22,483 nucleotides of DNA from Plakobranchus ocellatus (Eukaryota; Mollusca; Gastropoda; Plakobranchidae). A model generated the notes under the pieces. It was not told the origin of the DNA and did no database searches. It was given only the letters and a program-made list of their open reading frames with translations. The position numbers and the translations under genes are program-made. Each line of letters starts with the position of its first letter. Position 1 is the first letter of the stretch. Below, piece after piece: positions 1 through 10,215 of the stretch. The stretch is taken from positions 887,006 to 909,488 of the forward strand of contig BLXT01005682.1 in assembly GCA_019648995.1 (NCBI GenBank), in the 5' to 3' direction.

Positions 1-459
1 CAAATGGTCCCAAAAAAGGTGTAAGATTATATTTGAACAGCCCCTTAGGGATGCTGCCCTTGTGAAGTTCTTGATCCAGCCCTCATTATAAAACGAGTCT
101 TGCTCCTTAGTCTAATGGGATAAAATTTGATCTTAATTTTAAAACCAGTTGGTTTTTTTTTATTCATTTAAAGCGATTTTTCCATTGAAAAAATTGAAGG
201 GATGTGTTTTTTTCAACTTATTTTAAAATTGCTAAAACTTATCTTTTAGAGAAACAAATCAAAGAAGCATAAAGTGTCAAGGAAGTATTTACAAATGTAA
301 TATGTTTATGATTTGTTGTTTTGAGTTTGTGAGAAGTTCTAGAGATATCTCAAGAATCATATGATGCAGGTGCAGCTTTGACTTGATAAAGAGCAGTTTA
401 AACTGTTTTGATTTTACTTGATATCAGAGCTTAATGCCAGTTTTTTTTTTCAATTACAG
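1..459 (+). other. Upstream intron of the membrane-protein gene
   Basis: AT-rich sequence with no convincing open frame on either strand. It ends in a long T run followed by CAATTACAG (451-459), a very strong 3' splice site, so most or all of it is probably intron. The start of the gene lies to the left of the window. Confidence 0.6.
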
Positions 460-565
460 ATGTTTTTGGCTCAAGAGAGATTTTAAGCTCCCTTCAAACA
501 ATACGCGCAGGTACAAAATTAAAGAAAAAGAATCCAAAGTGCTATTGTGACTATTTCACAAAGAT

Positions 566-2711
566 ATGCTACAGGACAAGTTTGATCCTGTTGAAAAGGC
601 CAGCACTACCACACAGAATCCACAAGATCAGAATTTTGACTTGGAGTTGGACTCAGGTTTAGCAGACGTTCAACTGCGCCCTGGGAGTGGGCATGGGGGT
701 ACTGTGGAGGATGAAAGTCTCACTGATGTGGTGGCTGCACTGGTGTCGGCAATCTTAGCCTTGACCTTCCTAATCCTCGTATTTTGCTTGATACAGATCA
801 TAAAGAAGAGACGACGTCAACAACAGGGCCAGAGGCTAGATCAGCCCATAGTCCACACCATCAGTACAGGGGCATTTACCGCAAGTAAGTTTATAAATGC
901 TAGTTTTATTTTATTTTGATTTATATACCTGTAGCTGAGAATTGTTTTGGTTTGTTGATTTTCAGCATCTTCTTTGAATCCTTACTTTTACAGATCATGC
1001 ATGCCTGGAGCATAAGTATATGACTTCCACTCTACCACTCCTGTTGGTGTAATATATTGTCCCACCCAAGGCTGAAACTGCATGTTGCCATTTACATTGC
1101 TGCAAATACAGCATATTTATCGCCTTTCTCTTTCCATTGGATTGGACTTTCATGAGCAGTGCAATATGTAGATATGCTAGTTTAAGAATAGAGGCAGTAA
1201 ACATGTTGTGTTTTTAGTTAGCTTGCTTGTTGGCAGCAATATAGCTTGAGTGCAAGGGCAATCATTTACTCAAAGTTATCGTTCAAAATATTCTCCACAT
1301 AAGATGATACTTAGATCTGCTGTAGCAATCATAGAATTGAGTCAATAATTGTAAAGTCTGAAGTATTGTGAAATAAACAAGTTATTGTCTACACTCCATT
1401 TCAAACTAAAGTGAAACTTTAAAAGTATGGCTGACAAACAATATATAGCACTTAAGTGGCATCTAGTTGAGTCTACAACCTGCTTTTTAGGTCTAGACAG
1501 ACATTCATCAGGTACCCAGGAAAAGGTTGTGGAAAAAAAAAGTGTTTGAACCCATCTACAAAGTGAATTGCTTATAAGATTGTTGTCGGAATTAACTTTA
1601 TTGTGCAGTACAATGGTTGATTTTTTTTTTTTAATGTGTAAAAAAATTAATTGGTATAGCCATATAAGCTTATTTTGTTTATTATTATCTCTGTTAAATA
1701 ATCGCCATCAAATGATTCATTTATGTTTATTTAGATGGTTATTTTTAAGAAGTAGTTAAAGACTAATTTTTGAAATTTGCTTCATTTTTTGTTTTTCTAC
1801 ATATTATATATTGTATTGAGATTTTAAATATTACTTTATGGTTCTGAAATCAGAAATCAGCATTTGTGGTTTATTCCTTTCAAGCCTATATCTCAACTAA
1901 ATACAAGCGTATTTTGCCTTTGACATCACATGTTATCACTGCTACTGAAATTCTGAAATGAGGGACCAAAACAACCCAGCTAATCTTTTTAAAATGGCAG
2001 CTCTAAGTCTTGAAAAAATTTTTAGAGCTTGCTTTAGTTGAGAGAGAGCTTTTTCAAAAGAGTTATATATTTTACCAGGATTGATTTCCTTTAAAAACTT
2101 TGAGTCTTAAAAGCCTTTTTAAAACTTTTCCTTTTTAATTTCCAGGTGCAGCTGCATACAGCCAGCATATCCCTACAGCAAGCCATGTCAGCTGGGAACG
2201 AGTGGATACAAGGGCAAGACCTGACCGTACCCCACCTCAAAGAGGTCTGCGCAGACTGAACCCAGCCCAATTTTCATCACACTTGACTGACCTTCAGCTT
2301 CCTGGCAGGTCAAATGCTTCTCTCTCTGAAGCATTGTCCCTCTCATCACTTTCCTCAGAAGTGGCACATTCTCATAGACACTCTTCTTCAGAATCATTGC
2401 AGGCGTCAGCATCACCAGCAGTGTTATTTCCACATGTGATGCAAGTGGACACAATGCTTCATCATTTTCCTCCCTCTCCTGGTGGGAAGTTAAAAACTTC
2501 AGAAAACTACTCAAGCCATATACGAAGTTGGTCAGATGGTAAATTTCCATCTCTGCCCCCTCCTCTGTTTGGATCTGCATTCCAACAGCAGGAGGTCTCA
2601 GCTGCCAGTGAGGATGTAACTCTGGATTTATTAGAGACTGATGTACATGGCGCAGCAGGTGGAACTGATAACAGTTGTATTGTGAGAACACTTGACAGCT
2701 GTAGGACATAA
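566..2711 (+). CDS. Single-pass transmembrane protein with Ser-rich cytoplasmic tail (2 coding exons visible, 294 residues from ATG 566)
   Basis: Coding exons are 566-884 and 2146-2711. The intron (885-2145) opens with GTAAGT and closes with TTTCCAG. Both sides are phase 1 and rebuild a Ser codon (A+GT), so the frame runs on to TAA at 2709. Residues 1-54 are acidic and polar. Residues about 55-79 form one hydrophobic helix, followed at once by IIKKRRR, so by the positive-inside rule the N side is outside or lumenal and residues 80-294 are cytosolic. The tail is low complexity: Ser/His-rich (SSEVAHSHRHSSSES), Pro patches (PPSP, PPPLF) and a short acidic stretch near the end; no enzymatic domain is visible. 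The start is uncertain. The exon begins at 460, and a stop at 548-550 in this frame makes ATG 566 the first usable start. Alternatively, CTACAG at 569-574 is a splice acceptor and a longer ectodomain lies upstream. I do not recognise the family. Confidence 0.85.
885..2145 (+). other. Intron between the membrane-protein exons
   Basis: 1261 bp, GTAAGT at the 5' end and a T-rich tract plus CCAG at the 3' end. It is AT-rich with scattered short open frames on both strands (for example 1568-1759) that look like chance. I see no repeat family or RNA gene in it. Confidence 0.8.
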
Positions 2712-2870
2712 GCATAGACCATCACAGTAAATGTGACCCTTTCTAATAGCAGTGATGCTTTTAATAAGTATGTTTGGTTTTTTTTCTTCGTATTGATATT
2801 TGCTATGCAATTAGCAATTTTGTGATATATTACTTCATACTTAAATAAAGATATCTTTTGTAAGACTATA
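2712..2870 (+). other. 3' UTR and polyadenylation signals of the membrane-protein gene
   Basis: After the stop codon there is a T-rich stretch and a canonical AATAAA at 2844-2849, followed by the sort of T-rich sequence seen near cleavage sites. A second AATAAA at 2946-2951 could give a longer 3' UTR. Confidence 0.6.
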
Positions 2871-3804
2871 CAAATTTATTGCGCAAGAATATTTGTTAAA
2901 GCTCATGAAGTATACATTTTTTAAAATGCTCATGAACAATACTGAAATAAATAATTGAAGAGAAAACTATATGGTGAGGAACCTAAAAACAGGAATTATG
3001 TTTTTATATTTAAAAACTAAAGTATTATCAATTTTTTTTGTATGTTCACAAGGTGCTGCTATTTTCTTGGCCAAATTTTAAAATTTTTTTTACGTTAAAT
3101 GTCAACAACGCCCCTATGTCTGATTTGTTAGAATATTTGGAGGGCAGCCAAACATATAAACTGTTGCATTTATTATAATACACAAGAGTTATGGTATTGG
3201 TAATTTGGGGTTTATGCTTTTGTTTCAAAATCATTCATAACCATACCTCTGGGAGTTTTGATGAGACCTGGTCATAATGTTCTGCAGGATTCATAATCTA
3301 TGGAAGGGACCCGTGAAACCTTTTTTTTTCTATCTGTCTCTTGGCAAATTGCAGTTACAACAAGCAATGCTTAATGGAAAATTTCTTGCTAAAAAAATTA
3401 AACAACTTTATGCAAATTTGAAAGTCTATGAAAGTTATATAAAATGCTAATTTGCAATGGTTTTTATGGTGCTAGTGAAAATGAAATTAAGTGAGTTACA
3501 AAACCACAAATTTTCAGTTGTGAATGGAATCTTTCAAAATTTTAATGAAATCCTAATAAAATGAATGAAAAATAGTCTTATATCTGCACTTCTTAGCTTT
3601 TCTTTTTACTGTACAGGTATGAAGCTTCCTTTCCAACTGTAAAGTACATCCACACGTATACTATTTTTCTGTTTAGAGTGTGGAGAAAGTATTAAAGCGA
3701 ACATAATTTATGAAAATTAATTCTTAGAAAAATAATTTTAAAGGCTTTAGAATAAAAACATACATATGGTCAAAACTATTCTAGCTTGAGAACGTTGGAC
3801 AATA
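2871..3804. other. Spacer, no gene seen
   Basis: AT-rich, with many T and A runs. Short frames on both strands have no coding character. It could include extended 3' UTR of the upstream gene. Confidence 0.5.
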
Positions 3805-4110
3805 AACAATCAAACAGAAAGAAAACTGGAAGTGGTAGAGATGTGGTTTATCAGAACAGTGATGAAGATATCTTGCATGGAAAAAGTCGAATTAATTCTG
3901 AAAGAGGCTAATTTTGAGCAATGTTAATTAAAACCATAAGATAGTGGCAACTACAGTTTTGAGTACACATTTGCCAGTGCAAGAGTTTAGAACACCTAGC
4001 AGTCACTGGAAAGATTGAACGCAAATTCAGTAGAGATAGACAGAGAATAGCTGTTATTGAAAGACTTAACACAGAGCTTCAAAGTAAACAATTGGGATTA
4101 ATACATGCAT
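3805..4110 (+). mobile_element. Decayed LINE fragment: C-terminal tail of a non-LTR reverse transcriptase
   Basis: Read on the plus strand, pieces in different frames match the tail typical of animal non-LTR retrotransposon polyproteins. First comes ERKLEVVEMWFIRTVMKIS followed by the acidic MEKVELILKEANFEQ (about 3814-3921), the region after the reverse transcriptase core. Then LIKTIR at about 3925. Last, EHLAVTGKIERKFSRDRQR (about 3992-4048), the basic 'GKIEGKRSRGRQR' type motif near the end of such proteins. In-frame stops and frame changes lie between the blocks, so it is an old 5'-truncated copy. The reverse transcriptase core and endonuclease are absent. Clade cannot be assigned from this tail alone. 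Confidence 0.7.
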
Positions 4111-6258
4111 ATTAATAGATTCATAATATTGATGTAGATGCTTTCAATATGTGAAAAAAATTTCACTGTTAATTTGATGATGCTAAATACATGTAATTTA
4201 AATTGAATGGATCTCACTACACTTTCATTTTTTTATGAAAAATACAGTCCAAATGATTTGTGAGCAAAATATATTTTTAGTTTTACTTTCCTTATTTAAA
4301 ACGCTTTCTCAAAAAAGTTTAAAAATCCTGTATCTTGGCTCTTAATCAGCATAGCTTTGTTTAGTTTTCGCAGAAATATATTTCAGTCTGTTTTTTATTG
4401 AAAAAGGGTTCAAAATGTGTTTTCTTTCTCATCTACTTATTAGACTTGTCTTGTGACATAATTGTGTTTGGATTCTCTGCAAGTTGTTGACATTCCCTTA
4501 AATGCAAGCAGTCTTGTACGGATTGTGTTCAGTGACCTTGCCTGCCTTAATGGAGAAGAAATGTAATTTTATTTCAAATTTTTTGTTGTTGCAAATTTGT
4601 GTCACAAAGAAAAAGAGAGAGGGAGAGAATGCAAATCATGTAGTTTTACAATTTTAAGGGAGTAAACTCTTGAGTGAAGTACATGTTTTTGATGAATTGT
4701 GAGTATATTCCCCTAATGGAATATTAAGGTGTTCAGTGCTGATGCTACCACAAAAAGTGAGTCATGTAGTCATGGAGCTCTACTACATTTAAATGATTAT
4801 AAATTTTTTGGAAAATAAGGGAGGGGGTGAGGGGGAATTATTTTCGTTGTATTGAACTGTATATTTATTTATGAATGTACTGGCAGCTTTAGATGTTGGA
4901 TATTTAAACTTTAATTTGCTGTTGGTGTAAAAATTATTTTTAAAAAGTTTGTTTTCTATTGGAGCCAACAATTTATTGCTTTCACTTTTCAAAGGGATCA
5001 ATTCCACATTGCTCTGTTGTTGAACTCAATGTCTGCTNNNCCCCCCCCCCCCCCCAAACATATTACCGAAGCAAGTATTTGGAACCATGTACCTTTCTAT
5101 TAATGTCTAATGTGGTGAAATCAAGTATGAAAATATCAAAATTTAAAGGTACTTTTAGCAAATAAATAAATTATGAACAAATCTTCTCTCTCTAGATGCT
5201 AATCATTTTGTACCTCTGAAATTGGAGCTTTTTTGGTTTATATTATCAAATGCTTTTACTTTCTTTTTACTCGTGTACGTGTATTCAAGTTTTCTCTTAT
5301 GATAAGTTTTGGGTTTTTTTTGTCTGCCTACCCCTAGCTGCTGTTACAGTATTTTTTATTTTCAAACTGAGAAGCAGGTTTTTGTGGTTTCTATATTCAA
5401 ATGAAAAAGTTGATATTTTAGTATTTATAGCCCCAAACATCTTAGAAACTGAATGCCTCTTTTCATTTTTGGAAAGTCACTGAACAAATATATATATTAA
5501 TTATTACATGCATTTAAAAAAACAAAAATTAAGGCAAAATTATTTGTTTGATTAGATGAATTGTTAAAGGTGCTTTTCATCATAAATCTTTATTTTTATT
5601 ATGGTGCTGTCCAGAATTGTTTTTAATAATTTTATTTTCTTGTCCTTTTTTTCATTATCGACTATCAATAAGTTTTTATGGGAAAATACAATATTTTTAT
5701 TCTAAAATTCAAATCACATGTTTCTACGAGGGTACTATTTACCTATTCTTCTTTCAACTGCCCTATAGTATGGAATGGGAGAGCTGCAAGTGAAAATTAC
5801 CAAAGGCTAAAATATTTTTGTATTTTTTTTATTGGTCTGCTACTGCTTGTGCATTGATTTTTTTTTTTTTATTTTTGATTATTCAGAAAAGGCAGTCCAA
5901 ATTTTTTCTTATCAAATTTTTTAAATTTATTTTTGGCAAACTCTTTGTGGATTCTTGTACTCTGTTGTGAAACAAATTAATTGTGTTTATTAAGAACACT
6001 AGCAATATTATATGTCATAATTTGTGTTTTTGATATTTCTGTTTTCTGGAATATATTTTGAAGTATGCTGCCTAAGTTTTTCTCGGAAAATTATTTGAAA
6101 ATCACATCATTTAGTCAAATATCATTCAAACCTTTGGGACAGTTATACTGTTATACAAGCTGAAACAGATTATGAATAAGACTTTTTAATTGATCTGAAA
6201 TTGTAAAAAAAAAAAAAAAAAATTACAAATGACTGTAACACAATACTGACAATGAGAA
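4111..6258. other. Long T-rich spacer, no gene supported
   Basis: About 2.1 kb dominated by T and A runs. Open frames here (4789-5007 minus; 4959-5165 and 5250-5483 plus) are T-rich and show no splice or protein-like pattern. It contains the poly(C)/N gap at 5038-5055, listed separately, and a run of A at about 6207-6223. Confidence 0.5.
5038..5055. repeat. Assembly gap (NNN) against a 15-base poly(C) run
   Basis: Three N at 5038-5040 directly abut fifteen C at 5041-5055. This is the usual signature of an unresolved homopolymer, so the true C-tract length is unknown. Confidence 0.95.
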
Positions 6259-6496
6259 CTATTCTGTTGGCGACTGATCTTTCGTTGCTAAACTGATGTC
6301 AGGAGGAGTGTTTGATTCCATTTCATTTTCTATGTTTAAAGTGCTTGGGGCAGTAATTGACATGAGAGTGTTTGATAGAGATACCCTGAGTGCTAACATT
6401 GAACTAACTTGGGCTAAGGATAGCTTCTTCTCAGTGAACCTCATAAGTTATGATTTAACAAGAAAAGATATATTGACAATTCAGAAAAAGCTTTGA
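6259..6496. other. Segment open on both strands; possible last exon, strand unresolved
   Basis: Minus reading: an acceptor-like ATGAG ends at 6440-6441, then an open exon 6439-6259 (phase 2 in, 60 codons) runs to TAG with a Ser/Thr/Asn-rich, acidic C-terminus finishing KDQSPTE. Plus reading: a T-rich tract and TGTCAG ending at about 6301 are followed by an open frame to TGA at about 6496, with a more hydrophobic product (FKVLGAVIDMRVFDRDTLS). Both look protein-like, which is common when a true exon is mirrored by its antisense. The minus exon has the same entry phase as the 7679-7823 exon, so it could be an alternative last exon of the same gene. Confidence 0.3.
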
Positions 6497-6841
6497 AGCC
6501 AAATTAAAAAAAAAAAAAAATCTAATTTCTACATGTCACACTGTCATAAGATGTGAAGTAGACAAAATTGAAATTAAAAAAAAAAGATTCTCAAAGCATT
6601 CAATCTCCTAAAGTTGTGAAAACATTTTGTTGCAAACATAAAGGAATATTTTACTTTTGCTTATTGTTGTAAGTATGCTTGTAGGCTTTGTTGGCAACAA
6701 TGTACAATATTGCTGCATTATATTATGATTTATTCATGCATATTCACATTCTTTGTTTAACACTATGTATTATTGGTAACCCGTCCATTGATGCCAGATA
6801 ACAATGAAATTGATTTTTCAGAAATTGATTCACTTGAATTT

Positions 6842-6846
<5 letters not shown>

Positions 6847-6908
<62 letters not shown>
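6847..6908. repeat. (CT)31 microsatellite
   Basis: An uninterrupted CT repeat of 62 bp, followed by a T run. A plus-strand open frame across it encodes only a Ser-Leu repeat and is an artefact of the tract. Confidence 0.98.
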
Positions 6909-6916
<8 letters not shown>

Positions 6917-7678
6917 CTTTAAAGGAATGGCTCTTAACATGATAGCATGTTTATATGGAATGATATCACTTAAGATTGTTCTTAGAAACATAAAAGGCCT
7001 GCTCTGTGCATCAATATTTTATTGTACTTTAAGAGTGCTTCAAAGGTGAAGCTCTGCTAAATATACATACATTCCAGTTGTTTTTTTTTTAATCTAGTGC
7101 CTAAAAATATTTGTAAATTATAGTGCGTGGTCAAAAAAGACACCTAGTGACCACCATGGGTATAAAGATGTTGATTCATTGAGAATGATTGTTTTTTAAT
7201 TTTCATAAATTGGGATTACAAATCTCACGGTATTTGTATGTACAAAAATGTGGCAAAAACTTAAGTGTTTGATATGTCAATGGTGTTGGGTGCAAACCAT
7301 TCCTGTCAAGCAATATGTCAAGCCATTGATTTTAAGGGGAGCAGCAGAGAAAAAGCACAAAGCAGCCAACTGATGCTTTTTGTAGTCAGAATGCCAAATG
7401 GCCAACTCCTGTTTATTACTCTAAATCATGTACTGTAGCATTCAAGATTACTTGAGGTTTTTGCTAAGTGGTCAACCTTTTGCTTGCTCTTGGTTAGAGC
7501 AAGTGCAAAAAGGCTAGCTCATGTTATAGCCTTCACACTAACCCTCTGGGACTTTTTATTTCTTTAACTTTCACAAACCAGTTAATTTTATGAGTCAAAA
7601 CACCAGCAGGAGGATTTTTTTAGTTTTGATTGCTATGTGTTGTGGATATAATATAGCCAGTGCTTTCCAAGGATATCT
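6909..7678. other. Spacer, possibly 3' UTR of a minus-strand gene
   Basis: No convincing coding frame. Reading on the minus strand, AATAAA (plus-strand TTTATT, 7555-7560) lies about 120 bp after the stop codon of the exon at 7679-7823, so the right part may be its 3' UTR. A short imperfect hairpin lies at 7476-7513. Confidence 0.4.
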
Positions 7679-7823
7679 CTAGTGTTGAGCAGGCTTTTCA
7701 TCCTCATAAGGCTGGACATCAGTAACAGGTCTGAACTTGAGGCAAAAGATCTCTGCAGATTTCATAGTCAGTTTGTCAACTACAGCAACACTGAGACCCA
7801 TGTATCTTAGCCTGTTCACTGCG
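7679..7823 (-). CDS. Probable last coding exon of an unidentified minus-strand gene (47 residues plus stop)
   Basis: On the minus strand a GTACAG acceptor (plus 7824-7829) opens a 145-base exon: one base completing a codon, 47 sense codons, then TAG at 7681-7679. The product starts AVNRLRYMGLSVAVVDK, continues TMKSAEIFCLKFRPVTDV and ends with an acidic QPYEDEKPAQH. This balanced composition is unlike translations of the surrounding AT-rich spacer. A candidate polyA signal follows at 7560-7555. There is no start codon, and a TGA lies just above the exon in the same frame, so upstream exons are needed. The donor at 9663 (exon 9664-9725) is phase-compatible, leaving AT to join C as an Ile codon. 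I do not recognise the family. Confidence 0.42.
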
Positions 7824-8028
7824 CTGTACGTTTTTAAAATGAGTGTGTCACTTCAGTGCACATTCGAATAATGTATGGGCCCCAGTGTGCTGTAGATGCA
7901 CAATGTAGTTCCTACTTAAAGCATGGTTTATTTTCTAGTTTTTCAAAAGGCAGGCTTAAATTATCAGAAAGATTTCCCCTTGAAAACTGTTTTTAAGGGG
8001 CTAATAAATATAGTTAGTAGAGTGTCAG

Positions 8029-8046
8029 TTGTGTGTGTGTGTGTGT
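8029..8046. repeat. (GT)n microsatellite
   Basis: About nine GT units in a row within otherwise AT-rich DNA. Confidence 0.9.
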
Positions 8047-8145
8047 TATTTTTTTCTCATTGTGTTTGTAGACTTCAAAGCTAATCATGTTGATTCAATG
8101 GTTTATTTAGGTACATTAATTACGAGTCAATACCAGATATCAAGT

Positions 8146-8314
8146 CTAGTCCAAAAACTTAACATCTAGGTAAAATCAGATCTGATCTAGACTTTGTATG
8201 TCAATCTAGTGATCTAGACTACACTAGATTTCAATATAATATATGTATATATCTTTTCTAGATGTATTCCTTCAATCTGTAAATCAATTATAGATCTAGA
8301 ATTTAATACACTAG
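8146..8314. repeat. CTAG-dense patch (many GATCTAGA-like sites)
   Basis: CTAG starts at 8146, 8166, 8187, 8206, 8214, 8224, 8258, 8296 and 8311: nine in 169 bp, where fewer than one is expected. Several sit in TCTAGA or GATCTAG contexts. Spacing is irregular, so it is not a simple tandem array. Confidence 0.7.
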
Positions 8315-9603
8315 ATCTTTTCTTAACTTGAACTAAATCGGATGTAGATTGAGGTGTACTTCTCAGGGAATTTGAAAAAAAGTATAGTAATGAAGGGAAT
8401 AGTTGGGTTTTTTTTTGTTACAGATTTTGATTCATCCGAATGAAAAAAAGACTTAGTAAGTTCTTTGATGGTAGTTGGAATATTTGAGCTTTGCATGCTA
8501 ACAGTATCTACAATTTTTTTTTCTCATTTATATTTTAAAGTACATTTGTTCTGAAAAAAATAATAAGAGCCATCATAGCTAGAGTTAAAATTCATCATAC
8601 AAGTGAAAATGTCAACAAAACCAACTTATCAGTGTTCAGTGAAGAGAGCATCAAACTAAAGAATAATTTTGCTACATGTTGCAAAACTCTGAGATGTTGG
8701 CTGTCACATGTAAATGACAACACTTCATTTTTGTGTGTGATTTTTTTTTTGTAATGGCAAATCCGTTTATTGCCACATGTTATGAGCATCTAATGTTTAT
8801 ACAGACTTATGAAAGCATGTCTTTCATTTTTGACATTCCAGCAATTTGAAATTGATATCTTTGATTTAAAAAGAAAACAACACTTTTTTTTTGTGATAGG
8901 CTTTTTTATCACATGAAATATTACATATGCCAGGATCATTTTGAATTTTTACATCCATCCTTGCTTGTCAAATTGTCAATGATATTTATTGTTCAGCCCA
9001 CTGAATAAAGCCATTTTTGGAAAAAAATTTTTTTGCTAAATTATCATTAAAAATGAGTTGTTCAAGTACATGTAATCATAATTTAAGGTTATTACATTGT
9101 TGCCAGTTAAGTATATTATTATGATGTTATTATTCATGCAATGAAACCAGCCCATAAGTCATAAATTGCACTTTAAATATTGGTCAATCATTAATATAGC
9201 AAAAAAGTGCATACAATCAAATTTGCAATAGTGAATATTGGTGAGTGGTACATGTACGCATAATGTGACGCTGTGCCAAAATCTTGAGGTTTTTAACTTG
9301 ATCAAAAAGAACATGAAAACTGGAAAAAACAAACTTTAATTTCTTTGCTCTGAACATTTTTATTTGCGACATTGGACTCATCAGCACTGATATTAAGACA
9401 TTAATTTAGAACAAAACAGATCCATTCCTAAATCAAGGACATACAGTTACATGTAGATGTATTGCTGACACGAAAGGCAAAGTGCTATTTTATTTAAGTC
9501 TAGCTGAACACTTCTGTGACAACTAGTTCCTTTGATAGTTTGAACAGATTTAAGAACAGAAACAAGTCTTGCCGAAAATTGAGCGAAAACTTTATCAATT
9601 TGA

Positions 9604-10215
9604 ATGAAGAACAATCTCAAAAGACAAAGGTAACTCTCCAAGAATCTACGAATATTCACTTACATCTGCCGTCTATCTGCTATCCTTCCAATAATATCTC
9701 TCGACCATGCTTTTATATCCACCGCCTATAGCTTACAAGAAATACTAATTATGTAGTATCTATTTTAATAAGGTCAATAACACACGAGCAATTCATTTCA
9801 GAAAAGACTAGTAGTTACCGTCTTATGAAAATATTCTTAGCTAAAAATATTGACCAATCAAATGCTCTCATTAATATCGCTTCCTTATTACGTAAGTATC
9901 CCAGAATTATCAGAATCTGGTGCCTAGGTTATGATTTAACAATTTCGTGTAAACAAACTATATTTTCACACTTTTGAAAATCCTATAAACGTCTCGAGAT
10001 AAAAAAAAGGGTAAAGATTAATCTAAAAATGCCAATTGCACAGTGAAACCAAAACAGGCCAAGCCGAGGCTGATATAGAGTTTTACCAGAACATTACGGC
10101 TAGATTAAAAGATAACCCCCCATGTAGTCGTTTAAAGTCTAGATCTAAACTCTCTTCACAGCAACAATTTTGTCACGATGATTATTTGAGGAATGATTTA
10201 TTTCATATCTCATAA
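9604..10215 (+). CDS. Candidate two-exon gene for a 65-residue protein; the last exon is the best supported part
   Basis: The last exon (10044-10215) follows GCACAG and reads SETKTGQAEADIEFYQN, then ITARLKDNPPCSRLKSRSK, then LSSQQQFCHDDYLRNDLFHIS and TAA at 10213. This hydrophilic, mixed composition stands out from the local AT-rich noise. AATAAA at 10252-10257 lies 36 bp beyond the stop, with AATAAA-like sites following. An upstream partner fits in phase: ATG 9604 encodes MKNNLKRQ and ends at 9629 before GTAACT, leaving AG to join T as Ser (intron 9630-10043). The 9504-9629 segment is also open in another frame, so the first exon could be elsewhere. No signal peptide, membrane helix or known domain is seen. 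I do not recognise the family. Confidence 0.38.
9664..9725 (-). CDS. Possible minus-strand exon with a strong donor (coding, or 5' leader of a TATA promoter)
   Basis: On the minus strand CTATAG precedes 9725 and a consensus donor GTAAGT starts at 9663. The 62-base segment is open in the frame that would join the exon at 7823 (AVDIKAWSRDIIGRIADRRQ plus AT). An alternative reading: the same segment holds a perfect TATA box, TATAAAAG at 9717-9710, with a CCAAT-type GATTGGTCA at about 9860-9852. It could then be a promoter with a very short untranslated first exon. Twenty open codons are weak evidence by themselves; the donor is the strongest signal. Confidence 0.25.

Larger units (their letters stand above)
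7824..9503. other. Spacer or intron, no firm gene
   Basis: AT-rich. It would be intron if the exons at 7679 and 9664 on the minus strand belong together. It contains a short GT repeat and a cluster of CTAG sites, listed separately, and a start-less plus-strand frame 8541-8751 discussed under rejected items. Confidence 0.4.

Noticed and set aside
2188-2725. Minus-strand ORFs of 175 and 72 codons
   Set aside because: Antisense shadows of the membrane-protein last exon, which has matching splice phase and a polyA signal.
5250-5483. 77-codon plus-strand ORF rich in Phe/Leu
   Set aside because: Expected from T-rich spacer; it includes intron-like pyrimidine tracts.
6804-7049. 81-codon plus-strand ORF across the CT repeat
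   Set aside because: The centre is a Ser-Leu repeat made by (CT)31. Flanks lack coding character.
8541-8751. Start-less plus-strand frame of 70 codons after a good acceptor (TTTTAAAG, 8540)
   Set aside because: The composition is partly protein-like, but it ends in a T run, has no clear donor or polyA signal, and no phase partner was found.
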